The position numbers and the translations under genes are program-made. The notes under the pieces were generated by a model. It worked only from the letters and a program-made list of their open reading frames with translations. It was not told the origin of the DNA and made no database searches. Source: Aureispira anguillae (GTDB lineage Bacteria > Bacteroidota > Bacteroidia > Chitinophagales > Saprospiraceae). From it: DNA of 64,000 nucleotides. This document shows, piece by piece, positions 9,465 to 20,167 of this stretch (the stretch's first letter is position 1; every line of letters begins with the position of its first letter). Where the stretch lies: assembly GCF_026000115.1 (NCBI RefSeq), contig NZ_AP026867.1:5630001-5694000 (forward strand), read 5' to 3'.

Positions 9465-9503
9465 TTATCAAAAACATAAACATTTAGTTTATATGGAACT
9501 AGA

Positions 9504-10706
9504 CTATCTTTTAATAAATTTTATAGTAGTTGCAGATGTTTTTATGGTTAATTTCAAATAATAAACCCCACTCACTATATTGTCCAAATTTAATTCTAAG
9601 CGTTGATTTCCAACAATGTATTTTGCCAAAACGGTTTGCCCCATAGCATTGACAACTTCTAACGCTATATCGTCCTTATACTCCCCTAAATTGATGGTTA
9701 ATTTTTGAGTCGTTGGATTCGGATAAACAACAACATGATCCAACACCTGCTCTATTGCCTTGGTATTGGTCAAACAGTTAGTGCTTAACGTACTCACAGG
9801 GTCTATCCCCCAAAGAATACCAGAATAAGTAGGATCATCAACCTGTATACAAGTTAACAATGGATTTCCTCTGGTATTAAAAAATTGTAAATTCGTATTG
9901 TTACCATTTTGTATGTTTAGGCTACTCAATTGGTTGCTATCGCAATAAAACCAATAAAGACTCGTATTTAGGCTTACATCCAAAGCGGTCAACAAGTTGG
10001 CACCACACTTTAGTTCCGTTATGCCTGTATTGGTACTTAAATCCAATGTCGTTAATTGATTGTTGCGGCAATTCAAATTGGTCAAAGCAGTATGGGCGCT
10101 TAGGGTTAAGCTCGGCAATTGATTCTCATAACACCACAAAATAGTTAGTAAAGGATTTGAACTTAGGTCTAAGGCTGTCAGTTGATTAGAACCACACCTC
10201 AAATCATTAAGCAAGCTATTATTACTTAGATTTAAGGCAGACAATTGATTAAAACTACAATCTAAAATTCTCAACCCTACATTAGAACTGACATCTAAGG
10301 CTGTTAACTGGTTTGAGCTACAACTCAACTCATTAAGAGCCGTATTAGAACCTAGGTTTAAGGTTGTTAATTGATTTGAACTACAGCCCAAAGAAGTAAG
10401 TGCTGTATTGGAGCTTACATTTAAGGTTGTTAACTGGTTAAAATTACACAGTAAAGAAGTAAGTGCCGTAAACGCCTCAATACCCGTTAGGTCTGCAATA
10501 TTTTTAGAATTTACATCAATTCCTCCATTATAGGCCTGTGCTTCAGTAAGCTGTATTTCGGTATCTCCATTGGTATTAATAGCTGAATTTGCCACCAATT
10601 GAGCTTTAAAATTGGCATCGGGAATAGTAACATTTTGTGCCTTCAGTTGCATCCCCGTTCCAAACAGAACTAGAGCTGCAACCATTAATAATTTTAATTG
10701 GTCCAT
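9504..10706 (-). CDS. Secreted leucine-rich repeat protein with T9SS sorting domain
   Basis: The 400-residue product has a signal peptide (MDQLKLLMVAALVLFGTGMQ, cut near LKAQ). A cap region (TIPDANFKAQLVANSAINT) resembles the start of internalin-like LRR proteins of Bacteroidota. About ten repeats of 21 residues follow (pattern LTxLxCxxNQLTxLDLSxN), each with a Cys at the same position, so the repeats would stack a Cys ladder. The last 75 residues are a T9SS type A sorting domain (VVYPNPTTQKLTINLGEY, then GVYYLKLTIKT and IKFIKR). It is expected on the cell surface, perhaps for adhesion. The upstream DNA shows no clear promoter box. Confidence 0.9.
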   Translation of the reverse strand: MDQLKLLMVAALVLFGTGMQLKAQNVTIPDANFKAQLVANSAINTNGDTEIQLTEAQAYNGGIDVNSKNIADLTGIEAFTALTSLLCNFNQLTTLNVSSNTALTSLGCSSNQLTTLNLGSNTALNELSCSSNQLTALDVSSNVGLRILDCSFNQLSALNLSNNSLLNDLRCGSNQLTALDLSSNPLLTILWCYENQLPSLTLSAHTALTNLNCRNNQLTTLDLSTNTGITELKCGANLLTALDVSLNTSLYWFYCDSNQLSSLNIQNGNNTNLQFFNTRGNPLLTCIQVDDPTYSGILWGIDPVSTLSTNCLTNTKAIEQVLDHVVVYPNPTTQKLTINLGEYKDDIALEVVNAMGQTVLAKYIVGNQRLELNLDNIVSGVYYLKLTIKTSATTIKFIKR

Positions 10707-10873
10707 CTTTTTATTTTTTTATGAGAAATGGTAAATTTCTCCTAATTAATTATTAAAGAATAGACGAATCTAATTAATTCTACACAGAGATCATAAAATC
10801 CTTTGTCATTATATAAACATTTAACAATTAAGGACTTATAATTATATGTTCTATTTTAAATGAGGAAAAAAGG

Positions 10874-12001
10874 TTATACTTTCATTACTTTTTCTAAACT
10901 TTCCCACAATTTTTGAGCGGTCAAATCCCAAGAAAATTGCTGCCGTTGAGTTTTTCCCTTTTCTATCAATTCTGCTCTAAGTTCTGGTTCGGTCCATAAA
11001 CGCTGCATTTGTTCACTAATAGCATCAACTGAATTAGGATCTGCCAACAATCCTGCTGCCCCTGCAACCTCTGGCATTGACGAACAATTGGATGTTATAC
11101 TAGGCACATTGCAATACATCGCCTCTAAAATTGGAATGCCAAAGCCTTCAAATAAAGAAACATAAGTTAGGGCAAAGGCAGAAGCAACAATTTTAGGCAA
11201 TAATTCATTTGAGACATACCCCAAAAAAATAATATCTTCCTTATGGACTAATGTCTCTAACAAATCGCCAACAGGCCCACCTTGCCACATGATACGTCCA
11301 GCAAATAGCAATTTAGCAGGAGATTTTGTCTTTTGCTTAAAAGCATCAAAAGCTCGCAATAGATTCGGCACATTTTTGCGAGGATGAATAGATCCCACGT
11401 ATAAAAAATAAGCTTGCCCAGCACTATATTCTTTTCGTATCAATTCTTGTTCTTGGAGCGGCAATGGTTGATAATTTTGATGACTCCCATTATAAACTAC
11501 GTCTATTTTAGTAGGAGCAAGGTCAAAAGCCTGCACCATATCTTGTTTGGAATAGGCTGAAACCGTTGCAATTCGAGTAGCGGCATGTACAAATTTAGGT
11601 ACATAATAACTATAATATTTCATTGCCGTGTAATAGACATGTTTCTTAAAGTGCATCCAAGCTATATCGTGCAACACCATTAGAGTAGGCACTTTTGTGC
11701 TAAGTGAAAGAAAGCCATCAGGAGAAACAAAAACATCTGCTTTATGCTTTTTTAACAACCTAGGAATAGCCCATTCATACCAACAATAAAATAAAATAGG
11801 ATGCCGAGCTGGCGGGAATGCCTGAACTCCAGTTACATTTTTGGCAAAAATAAATTCTTCAGAAAAAGGGCGGTCAAAAATAAAAATAAATTCATGTTCA
11901 GGATGCCATTCTACCCAACGCTTAACCGTTTCATGGGTAAACCAACCAATTCCCTCCAACTTAGAGGGCATTAAGAACCTCGTATTAATTGCTATTCTCA
12001 T
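10874..12001 (-). CDS. Glycosyltransferase family 4
   Basis: The 375-residue enzyme has the two-domain GT-B layout of GT4 family enzymes, which transfer a sugar from a nucleotide-sugar with retention. The C-terminal half shows the typical [18 protein letters not shown] and [11 protein letters not shown] segments, the last one containing the E-x7-E nucleotide-sugar motif, followed by [18 protein letters not shown]. The N-terminal acceptor domain starts with [10 protein letters not shown] and GIGWFTHE. Its ATG overlaps the stop of the upstream gene by four bases (ATGA), indicating coupled translation. The acceptor is unknown; envelope polysaccharide is likely. The linkage to a DUF255 protein is not obviously functional. 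Confidence 0.93.
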   Translation of the reverse strand: MRIAINTRFLMPSKLEGIGWFTHETVKRWVEWHPEHEFIFIFDRPFSEEFIFAKNVTGVQAFPPARHPILFYCWYEWAIPRLLKKHKADVFVSPDGFLSLSTKVPTLMVLHDIAWMHFKKHVYYTAMKYYSYYVPKFVHAATRIATVSAYSKQDMVQAFDLAPTKIDVVYNGSHQNYQPLPLQEQELIRKEYSAGQAYFLYVGSIHPRKNVPNLLRAFDAFKQKTKSPAKLLFAGRIMWQGGPVGDLLETLVHKEDIIFLGYVSNELLPKIVASAFALTYVSLFEGFGIPILEAMYCNVPSITSNCSSMPEVAGAAGLLADPNSVDAISEQMQRLWTEPELRAELIEKGKTQRQQFSWDLTAQKLWESLEKVMKV

Positions 12002-14067
12002 AACATTTTATGTTTAACTCCCATTTGATCTAATGCTTCTTCAACGGTGTATATAGGCAAGCTACAAGTATAATCTTTGCAAATTACAACCGCTGTTTGC
12101 TCAATGGCTTCTGGTATGGATATATTTCGAACCATTTTGGTATCCGAAGTCGAAACAAAGGTATTAAATAGACTTTCAGCTAATAAGCGTTTGATAAATT
12201 CCTCCTTATGAGGTCCCATCACTGCAACCGTCTGCAATGGATAAACTTCTAAAAACAAAGCATTTGCCCATTTTCCAAAGGACTGAGGATAAGTTTCTAT
12301 TTTTTCTTTGAACACCAACAATAATTTCTCTGCTTGCTTTCTATAAGATAAATCATCCAACAACACTCCAATACGCTGAAGGTTGTGCAACATAGTAGCA
12401 TTGCCAGATGGTGTTGCTCCATCATAAATTATTTTCTTGTGTAAGATAATATCTTGTTGCTTGGCAGATGTAAAATAATACAAGTGATCTTGGTGATCTA
12501 AAAATTCGTTGTTTACAAAATCGGTATATTCTTTTGCCAATTGGCTGTACCGAACCTCTTGTGTAATGGCATAAATTTCTATCAATGCCTCTATCAACAA
12601 AGCATAATCATCTAAAAAAGCATGGTGCTGGGCTTGACCATTTTTGTAACTATGAAATAAGTGCAACCCTTTTTTGGTAATGGCAAATTGTTCTAATACA
12701 AAATGCAGCGCTTTAAGTGCTGTTTTTTTGTAGGCTTCAATCCCCAAGGCTTGATACGCCTTGCAATAAGCAGTTATCATCATCGCATTCCAGTCCAACA
12801 AAACTTTATCGTCTAGACCAGGGCGAATTCGTTGAGCACGGGCAGCAAGGAGTTTGGTTCTGCACTTAAGCAAAAAAGTTTCGGTTTCAGCTTGATTACT
12901 CAATTCCATTTTTTGCATAAAATCCTCTATTCCAATAGGGATATTTAAAATATTTTTTGTCTCCCAATTTCCCTCTTCAGAGACATCATAGTAAGCACAA
13001 AATAAAGCGCTGTCTTCCCCCAACAACTCCTCAATTTCGCTCTTATTCCAAACATAAAACTTTCCTTCTTCCCCCTCCGAATCGGCATCTAAAGCAGCAT
13101 AAAATCCCCCTTCCTCCGATAACATTTCACGTTCCACCCAATCCAACGTTTCCTGAATGCGTTGTTGGTAAAGAGTGCTTTTTGTTAATTTATAGGCATC
13201 AGCCAATAGGGCTACCAACAGTGCATTGTCGTACAACATTTTCTCAAAATGAGGCACTAACCAACGCTCATCAACCGTATAACGGGAAAATCCACCTCCC
13301 AAATGGTCGTAAATTCCCCCCATTGCCATTTTATCCAAAGAAAGCAGCAGCTGATTCAATGCTTGTTCATCCCCCTTTGCTAAATAATAATTCAGGCAAA
13401 AACGCAAAGGCATCGTTCCAGGAAATTTGGGAGCACCACCAAAACCACCATGCTCTTGATCAAACCCTTTTTGTAGCTGCTCAAAAGTATTCTGTACCGA
13501 AGAAACATCAAACAACACTTCGGCATCGGCAATAGGAATAGTGCTAGAAAAAGAAGTTTGAGCTTGCTGAATGTGATGTAAAACTCGGCTAGCTTGCTCC
13601 TCAACATCTGCCCTCCGATTGGCATAAGCAGTAGATAAATTCTTTAGCACTTGCATCCAAGAAGCCCGTCGATAGGCGGGGGTCGGTGGGAAATATGTTC
13701 CCCCAAAAAAAGGGCGACCATCTGGCATTAGAAAACAATTTAAGGGCCAACCACCTTGTCCATTTTGGAGCAATTGAACCGCCTCCATATAAATTGCATC
13801 TATATCTGGGCGTTCTTCCCGATCTACTTTTATATTGATAAAATGCGCATTCATAAAATCAGCGATCTCCTCATTTTCAAAGGATTCTCGCTCCATAACA
13901 TGGCACCAATGACAGGTAGAATATCCGATGCTTACCAAGATGGGTTTATCTTCCTGTTGAGCCTTATCCAAGGCTTCTTTGCCCCAAGGGTACCAGTCTA
14001 CAGGATTATAAGCATGTTGTTGCAAATAAGGGCTAGATTCGTGAATTAATCGATTTGGTGCTTTCAT
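11998..14067 (-). CDS. YyaL/SSP411-type protein, DUF255 thioredoxin fold plus glycosidase-like barrel
   Basis: The 689-residue protein belongs to the family of Bacillus YyaL and human SPATA20. The N-terminal thioredoxin-like domain has [20 protein letters not shown], the active-site-like CHWC at residues 52-55, the [10 protein letters not shown] segment and [16 protein letters not shown]. The C-terminal two thirds form an (alpha/alpha)6 barrel of cellobiose-epimerase type ([45 protein letters not shown]). Its biochemical role is not established for bacteria. It is the middle gene of a likely operon: 50 bp after the 167-aa membrane protein and overlapping the glycosyltransferase start. Confidence 0.93.
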   Translation of the reverse strand: MKAPNRLIHESSPYLQQHAYNPVDWYPWGKEALDKAQQEDKPILVSIGYSTCHWCHVMERESFENEEIADFMNAHFINIKVDREERPDIDAIYMEAVQLLQNGQGGWPLNCFLMPDGRPFFGGTYFPPTPAYRRASWMQVLKNLSTAYANRRADVEEQASRVLHHIQQAQTSFSSTIPIADAEVLFDVSSVQNTFEQLQKGFDQEHGGFGGAPKFPGTMPLRFCLNYYLAKGDEQALNQLLLSLDKMAMGGIYDHLGGGFSRYTVDERWLVPHFEKMLYDNALLVALLADAYKLTKSTLYQQRIQETLDWVEREMLSEEGGFYAALDADSEGEEGKFYVWNKSEIEELLGEDSALFCAYYDVSEEGNWETKNILNIPIGIEDFMQKMELSNQAETETFLLKCRTKLLAARAQRIRPGLDDKVLLDWNAMMITAYCKAYQALGIEAYKKTALKALHFVLEQFAITKKGLHLFHSYKNGQAQHHAFLDDYALLIEALIEIYAITQEVRYSQLAKEYTDFVNNEFLDHQDHLYYFTSAKQQDIILHKKIIYDGATPSGNATMLHNLQRIGVLLDDLSYRKQAEKLLLVFKEKIETYPQSFGKWANALFLEVYPLQTVAVMGPHKEEFIKRLLAESLFNTFVSTSDTKMVRNISIPEAIEQTAVVICKDYTCSLPIYTVEEALDQMGVKHKML

Positions 14068-14117
14068 TTGATTTTAAATTTGAAAAAAGCAGAAATAAAG
14101 CGCCCCCTTTACAAAAG

Positions 14118-14621
14118 CTATTTAGCATTTTTGCGCAAACGAGGGAAAATTAGCATGACATTCAAGGCAATTTGAATAGCAATAGCCACCCATAGGGTCA
14201 TCTCTTTGGTCCAATAAATTTGATACACCCCCATTGCTATGGCTACTCCTATTAGGTTTAGGGATATAAAACGCCCCAATTTAAACCTATACTTTCTTCG
14301 AAAAAAGATAATTTTTAGCAGACTAAGTACAATGAGATAAATCCCCAATTGAAAAAAAACCAAAGCAATATTATCGATCGTATGCGCTTCTGGTCGTTTA
14401 ATAAACGTTCGATATAATTCTTCTTCCTTTTGCTCTTCAGCCGTTAGTTCTTCTATTAGCTTTTTAGAATCGCCAATGGGTGAATAAAACTCTAGTTTAA
14501 AACTTGGTCTGTGTTTTACTATAATCATTCGATGATCCTCACCAGGATGATTTTTAACCCCAATAAACGAGAGTAATAAGCCGCCAATAACAATCCATAT
14601 AAGAGGGAGAATTTTTTTCAT
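14118..14621 (-). CDS. Membrane protein of unknown function
   Basis: I do not recognise the 167-residue protein. It has an N-terminal membrane helix (MKKILPLIWIVIGGLLLSFI), a charged loop of about 65 residues with many Glu and Lys (KKLIEELTAEEQKEEELYR), and three more hydrophobic helices in the second half, ending with a basic tail (RLRKNAK). It probably sits in the inner membrane. As first gene of the minus-strand operon with the DUF255 protein and a glycosyltransferase, it would be transcribed from the long upstream gene-free region. Confidence 0.75.
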   Translation of the reverse strand: MKKILPLIWIVIGGLLLSFIGVKNHPGEDHRMIIVKHRPSFKLEFYSPIGDSKKLIEELTAEEQKEEELYRTFIKRPEAHTIDNIALVFFQLGIYLIVLSLLKIIFFRRKYRFKLGRFISLNLIGVAIAMGVYQIYWTKEMTLWVAIAIQIALNVMLIFPRLRKNAK

Positions 14622-15327
14622 TTTCTTTGTAGAACTTCTATTTCATGATTATTACCTCATAAGAAAATAACGCTTAAAATTACTTTCCTAGAAGTATTAG
14701 ACCCTATCCTTATGCCAGACTTTGCTACCGTTTCTAAGCAGCATAGTTGACAGCGTATGTCTATTAATTATATTACTATTTCGCACAAAATACATTTTTT
14801 TTTTCTGTCGCTGTAACCTTTCTATTGCTATGTATTATTAGAGGGTAAATTTGGATCGCAAAACTATTTTATGCCCCCTCTAATGCCTAGCCTATAATTG
14901 GACGACAAAGTACCTCCTACTAGGAATAAAACAACGATTACTTACTTATCAACTAACTGATGGATACTTAATACCAATAGTTCAGGGTTATTGGAGAGCT
15001 TGAATTTGGCTTAAGGGATTAAGCTGGAGTCAAGCTTTTTTTATTCGTTCATGATCTGTATTCCTTTACCCTTGTTAAAATCAATCCCTAAAACATAGTA
15101 ACCCAAACCGCTCCAAAACACTAACTTACAGCAGCTTAGCAAATAGAACAATCTAGATCAAAAAAATTAATTTATAGGCTCCTAAACTCGTTTAAGATAC
15201 TGTAAAATTTCCCAAGTTTCAAGCCGTATTTTTAGCTGTTTTTTGTACCTTACAAAGTTTTAAAAATTAAACTAATTTAGTGGTTGTTATTCTATAATCA
15301 CAGCACAACTCCAACGTTAAGGACTTC
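14622..15327. other. 706-nt intergenic region upstream of the helicase-nuclease gene
   Basis: This divergent region must hold promoters for both sides, but no good TTG/TAnnTTTG pair is visible. It contains a 9-bp inverted repeat (14837-14845 with 14876-14884, 30-nt loop) and a short AAGC-containing hairpin followed by seven T at about 15024-15045. No reading frame of convincing quality was seen. Confidence 0.6.
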
Positions 15328-18300
15328 ATGAATAAGCAATTTGTCACTTATCTCAATAATAAATTAAAAACAGGTAATCTTCGAACGATCCACCTAAATG
15401 CACTTCCAGGGCGTTATATAACCCGTTTAGATTTAACACAGCTCAATCTAATCAATGGTATTGATGGGACGCATCAGCTCTTTGACTCTCCTCAGAATAA
15501 CCGCTCAGAAGATTTTTTATTCAACCACTTATTAGCAAAGCCAAAGTTTCAGTTTAAGATAAGTTTTGATGACATTCCTTTTTCAACACTTTCGGCAGAG
15601 GCCAAAAAGCAATATGATGATTTAGCCCGACGGTTGAACGCCATTTATAATCAAAATGAAGATAATTTTTTGGAGCATGGCACCCGAACATTTGGCTTTG
15701 GTTATCCTTTGTTAATCAAACAGAGCCTTAGCGATCCTACCAAAATTATCAAAGCTCCTTTATTGATTTGGAGTTTAGATATTAGCCGTTCCAACGCAAG
15801 CAAAAATCAGTGGGTAATTGAAAAAAGCGCTGATTCGCCTATTTATGTGAACGATGTTTTGCTTTCTTATATCAATACAGAAGAGGAAATTAACATTGAT
15901 GAAACGCCCATTCATTTTCCAGATAACAACCTGCTTAGTCCAGAACAATTGCAAGAAGTATTGCATACGATCTTGAGCAAGTTTAGCTATGAAATCAATG
16001 ATTTAACCGCCTCTATTCAGCCCTGCCTAAACAAACAAACAATAGAGAAGCAATCTACGGCATCTCCCCAATTGCTTTGGTCGGGTATATTAGGTATGTT
16101 TAGAACCCAAAAACAAAGTATCATCAAAGACACCGATCAACTGATTGCTAATTTTGATCAAATGGACTTTAATGATCTAGGGCTTAAAACGCCTCGTTTT
16201 TCAAACAATACCTCCGTAGATTCAGATCCTAGCCAAGAAGAAATTATCCAAACACTTGACGATCGAGAGTTTAAGGTCATACAAGGCCCTCCTGGTACGG
16301 GAAAAAGTCAAAGCCTTACAGCTATCATTACGAATACACTTGAAAACAAGGGCAAGATATTAGTCGTTTGTGAAAAAAAGACCGCACTTAATGTTATTTT
16401 TAACAACCTGCAAAAGCTAGGTTTAGAAAAATTAATTGCCATTATTGATGACGTTGATCGAGATCGAAAAAAGATTGTCAGCACAGTTCGGCAAATCACG
16501 GATGTTGTCAAATTAAAACACCAACGTTTTAACGAAAAAAATTATAGCGCAAAACTAAAACGGTATAATAAATTAATTCTTGACTTTAACAATCGACATC
16601 AGAACCTTCTTAAAAATACGTTTCGGGATTTTAATCTAAAAGAGATTATTACGGATTATCTCCGCTACAAACGAGAAGCTCCTATTGATAAGATTCTATT
16701 TGAAAATGTAGCCTTAGAGCTATCAGAACGAGAATTTGATTACATTACCCGCTATTTAGAACAGGGAAGTGATTTATTTGGAGAGGTCGATGAACAAGCT
16801 TATATCTTTGATGGTTTAGCAACTCGATTATTTGAGGATATGTCTTATTCTATTAAAAATGAGCGGGCTATTTTTGCAAAGATCAAACAAGAAAAACAAT
16901 TTTTATTGGACGTTGGTATCGACCAGTTGCCTACTGCGCAAAACCCAACTCGTCTTACGGCATTTCCCAATGATATAAAATCAGGTTTTAGTTTTAACTT
17001 TTTTAGAGAGATGGTTCAGAAAGTAGAACATGCTCTAAATTTTTGGCAAAAACGCTATCATTTATTGCTCAAACTAAATCAACATATTGAGCATACGTCC
17101 ATCATTCGCCCCAATGGTTTTTCTATGAAAGTTAAACGATTGAGTCTTTTTTACCAAAAGATTTTTAATCACATCAAAACACTCAAAGAGTTACAAGAAA
17201 ACTTAGGGCTATTACAAAAAATAGTGGATACCATTCCCGATGCGCAAACGGTCAAAACCCTTAAATACTCTACTTCTACCAAGGCGATGACGCTGTTTTC
17301 TAGCAAAGCAAAATTAATCAATGATTTCTGGCAAAAGATCCCTCCCATCTGTACCAAAATCAATAAAATTTTGAAAAAATCAAGCTTTCAACAAATAGAA
17401 AATGAGTTATTTGAAGAAGAAAAACAAACCGTTCCTCGTATGGAGGATGTGCTTTATATTACAGAACGATTAGATACTTGTATTAAAAACAAAGCAGTAT
17501 TTAAGGAATATTTTGAATGGCGTATTTTCTTTGAATCAACAGCAGAATTAATTCAAAATTGTTTGAGTATTCTCAGGGATGCCACTGCTCCTGAAAATTG
17601 GGATGCGGTATTCAAATACAATTATTTATACTTATTAATTGATTTGGAAAGTTCTAGGTTAGGCAACTTTAATACCAATGACAAAACGCTGGATAAAATC
17701 ATTGAGATTCAAGAAGAATTGCAACGCTTACATAAGCGAAAAATTCTAAAAACATGGGAAAGCATCCAACACGAAAGCATCAAAGCTTTTAATAAAAAAA
17801 GTAATATAAAATGGTTGTTCAACCATAGAAAAAACAGTAAGTATTCTCGCAAAAACTCATTGCGAAACATATTGCATGAAGAATTTGATCTATTTACGAA
17901 TCTATTTCCAGTAGTATTAGTCAACCCCATTGTATCTAGTTCTATCATGCCTCTAAAAGCCAATTTATTTGATGTCGTCTTATTTGACGAAGCCAGCCAA
18001 TTGCGCTTAGAAGATACTTATCCATCATTGGTTCGAGGGCGAATAAAAGTCATTTCTGGTGACAAACACCAAATGCCTCCTTCTAGTTATTTTTCTAGTG
18101 ATATTGCACTCGATCCTACCGATTTTTCAATTAACCAATCTAGCTCGGATACTAATTTTGATAAGACCAATCCACTCTATTTAGCAGAAAGTGAGTCCTT
18201 ATTAGAGTTTGGTAACAATCTAAATCCCAACAGAGTACATACATCTTATTTAGATTTTCATTATCGCTCCTATCATCCTCACTTAATTAATTTTTCAAAT

Positions 18301-19332
18301 GCGGCCTTTTATGGCTCTCGATTGATTTCACTCCCAGAAAAGAACCATTATAAACCCTTACGCTTTTTTCATTTAGAAGGGCTTTACGATAAAAATGGTA
18401 CCAATATTATTGAGGCAACCCGTATTGTGTCCTTCTTAAAAGAAGAATACCCAATCAATGAAGATGGTAGCTACCCTAGTCTTGGAATTGCTACTTTTAA
18501 TATGCAGCAACGCAATCTTATCAAGGATATGATTCATGAACAGACCATTCATGATAATCAATTTCGCCAAAAGATGAATAAAGTTGGTGCAGAGGATAAT
18601 TGGTTTGTCAAAAACCTAGAAAATGTTCAAGGGGATGAACGAGATATTATTATTATATCGACCACCTTTGGTTTAAACCCAGCAGGAGAATTCAAACAAG
18701 CTTTTGGATTATTAAACAGTAAAAGGGGTTATCGCTTATTGAATGTGATTATTACACGAGCCAAGCAACAGCTTTGTGTATTTTCGTCTATTCCCAAAGC
18801 ATATTTCACCAAGTATACCAGTGAAATTCTAGAAAAAGGAAATCGAGGAAAAGCTATTCTATATGCTTATTTGGATTATGTTCGTTCAATTGAAGAAGAA
18901 GATGAAGAAGCTAGAAAAAATATCTTGAGCTTATTAAAAGATGCTTGTGAAGAAGAGGGCACTTCTATTCATGACTATCCAATCGAAACGCCTTTTGAGG
19001 ATGAACTCTACAATTATATCAGTGATTATATACTTGAAGACAAAATAATTTCCGATTATCAAATGGGAGGTTATCATATCGATTTTGTCATTTTGGACGA
19101 AAACAACCAGCCTGCTATAGCCATAGAGTGTGATGGTGCTACTTGGCACAATAGTCCGCAAGCCTATGCTTATGATATTCATCGTCAACGAATTTTAGAA
19201 AAACAAGGCTTAAAAGTGTTTCGAGTTTGGTCAAAGGCTTGGTGGCCTGCTCCTAGTCGAGAATTAGAAAAGTTGTGCGCATTGGTACAAAATGTATGTC
19301 CCAACAGCTTAAAAAAGGACATAATGCCTTGA
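15328..19332 (+). CDS. DUF4011-like / SF1 helicase / PD-(D/E)xK nuclease fusion, candidate defence protein
   Basis: The 1334-residue cytoplasmic protein has three parts. Residues 1-270 look like DUF4011 (RTFGFGYPLLIKQ, KAPLLIWSLDISR). The Upf1-like SF1 helicase core is split: Walker A GPPGTGKS at 320-327, Walker B VLFDEASQ with D887-E888, motif III GDKHQMPPS at 911-919, motif V NVQGDERD at 1099-1106, and motif VI NVIITRAKQQ with R1144. A helical insertion of about 500 residues separates motif I from II. Residues 1215-1330 form a Vsr/DUF559-like (REase_MTES_1575) nuclease: IDFVILDE with D1252, then IAIECDGATWH with E1267 and D1269. All key residues are present. Related fusions occur in defence islands; here the gene is solitary, so this role is an inference. 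A terminator follows. Confidence 0.9.
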   Translation: MNKQFVTYLNNKLKTGNLRTIHLNALPGRYITRLDLTQLNLINGIDGTHQLFDSPQNNRSEDFLFNHLLAKPKFQFKISFDDIPFSTLSAEAKKQYDDLARRLNAIYNQNEDNFLEHGTRTFGFGYPLLIKQSLSDPTKIIKAPLLIWSLDISRSNASKNQWVIEKSADSPIYVNDVLLSYINTEEEINIDETPIHFPDNNLLSPEQLQEVLHTILSKFSYEINDLTASIQPCLNKQTIEKQSTASPQLLWSGILGMFRTQKQSIIKDTDQLIANFDQMDFNDLGLKTPRFSNNTSVDSDPSQEEIIQTLDDREFKVIQGPPGTGKSQSLTAIITNTLENKGKILVVCEKKTALNVIFNNLQKLGLEKLIAIIDDVDRDRKKIVSTVRQITDVVKLKHQRFNEKNYSAKLKRYNKLILDFNNRHQNLLKNTFRDFNLKEIITDYLRYKREAPIDKILFENVALELSEREFDYITRYLEQGSDLFGEVDEQAYIFDGLATRLFEDMSYSIKNERAIFAKIKQEKQFLLDVGIDQLPTAQNPTRLTAFPNDIKSGFSFNFFREMVQKVEHALNFWQKRYHLLLKLNQHIEHTSIIRPNGFSMKVKRLSLFYQKIFNHIKTLKELQENLGLLQKIVDTIPDAQTVKTLKYSTSTKAMTLFSSKAKLINDFWQKIPPICTKINKILKKSSFQQIENELFEEEKQTVPRMEDVLYITERLDTCIKNKAVFKEYFEWRIFFESTAELIQNCLSILRDATAPENWDAVFKYNYLYLLIDLESSRLGNFNTNDKTLDKIIEIQEELQRLHKRKILKTWESIQHESIKAFNKKSNIKWLFNHRKNSKYSRKNSLRNILHEEFDLFTNLFPVVLVNPIVSSSIMPLKANLFDVVLFDEASQLRLEDTYPSLVRGRIKVISGDKHQMPPSSYFSSDIALDPTDFSINQSSSDTNFDKTNPLYLAESESLLEFGNNLNPNRVHTSYLDFHYRSYHPHLINFSNAAFYGSRLISLPEKNHYKPLRFFHLEGLYDKNGTNIIEATRIVSFLKEEYPINEDGSYPSLGIATFNMQQRNLIKDMIHEQTIHDNQFRQKMNKVGAEDNWFVKNLENVQGDERDIIIISTTFGLNPAGEFKQAFGLLNSKRGYRLLNVIITRAKQQLCVFSSIPKAYFTKYTSEILEKGNRGKAILYAYLDYVRSIEEEDEEARKNILSLLKDACEEEGTSIHDYPIETPFEDELYNYISDYILEDKIISDYQMGGYHIDFVILDENNQPAIAIECDGATWHNSPQAYAYDIHRQRILEKQGLKVFRVWSKAWWPAPSRELEKLCALVQNVCPNSLKKDIMP

Positions 19333-19369
19333 TTAACTCAACTATTAAAGCCTCCACATATTTTATATC

Positions 19370-19407
19370 AATTCCCTAGATAATTCTGTTATTTAGGGAA
19401 TTTTTAT
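19370..19407 (+). terminator. Intrinsic terminator of the helicase-nuclease gene
   Basis: A 14-bp stem with one mismatch (19370-19383 with 19389-19402) and a 5-nt loop leads into a T-rich tract. It shows the helicase-nuclease gene ends as its own transcription unit. Confidence 0.8.
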
Positions 19408-19574
19408 ATAAAAATCTTGCTATTTAACTTTTTTTCTGCCTTAGCGGTAATACTTTTAAAACTATTGGCATTAAGAGCCAAATATTTATTACAAATAACA
19501 TTTGATTTTAATTATTCCCAAAAAGAAAATGAAATTGTAAAAATATCAATACCCCCTTATTTTCACATCAAGAC

Positions 19575-19802
19575 ATGTCCAGCATGAAAAAAGTAAGTCT
19601 AGCTTTAGTCGTTGTTTGTACCATATCCATGTTATCTTCTTGTGGCAGTAGTCCTTACAAAAAGAGAAAGGGCTGCAAAGGCAATGGAGGCTGGTATGGC
19701 AAACGTAACCTTGGAGCAATCTATAAGGTGCAGGAAGAAACCCCAGCAAAAAACATTTTTTCTGTACACCATTCCCAAATGCTTAACTCTAAAGACATAT
19801 AG
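19575..19802 (+). CDS. Small lipoprotein of unknown function
   Basis: The 75-residue product has a lipoprotein signal peptide: a KK start, hydrophobic core and lipobox LSSC (Cys at about 23). A second Met at 19584 (MKKVSLALVV) may be the true start. The mature part is short and basic, with a Gly/Trp/Lys cluster (KKRKGCKGNGGWYGKRNLG) and no recognised domain. Similar tiny basic lipoproteins are frequent in Bacteroidota. It is followed by a strong terminator and stands alone. Confidence 0.7.
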   Translation: MSSMKKVSLALVVVCTISMLSSCGSSPYKKRKGCKGNGGWYGKRNLGAIYKVQEETPAKNIFSVHHSQMLNSKDI

Positions 19803-19844
19803 ACCCCAGCTCCTTTTCCCTATATCCCTATTTGATCCCCCCAA

Positions 19845-19875
19845 AATCTAACTCTATCCTGAGTTAGATTTTTTT
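19845..19875 (+). terminator. Intrinsic terminator
   Basis: A perfect 10-bp stem (19845-19854 with 19861-19870) with a 6-nt loop ends in a run of seven T. It closes the small lipoprotein gene. Confidence 0.85.
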
Positions 19876-20167
19876 ATTTTTAATACCAACTAATGGCAAA
19901 GTAAATTAAATAGACATTATCATACATTTATATTTTATAGCTTGTTTATTATTTTAGCACACTTTTTTTTGATATTTTACAGTAGCTAAGCAATGAAGTA
20001 TATGGTGTAATCTTTTTTGATTTACTCCATAAGGCTTTCAGCGTTAAAAATACATTATCTTGAAAATGATAAGACATTTATCATCTTCAAATTATCCAAT
20101 CAAGAAAAGCCATAAAATTTGGCAATCAATCTATTTAGTACCCCACGCATTAAAATTGCTATTTGTC

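Noticed and set aside
10000-10500. Regular DNA repeats resembling a repeat array
   Set aside because: They are the codons of the 21-residue LRR units, not a CRISPR array; spacers are not unique and the frame is open.
12957-13535. 192-codon plus-strand frame rich in Pro, His and Lys
   Set aside because: It lies antisense inside the well-supported DUF255 gene and has no family likeness.
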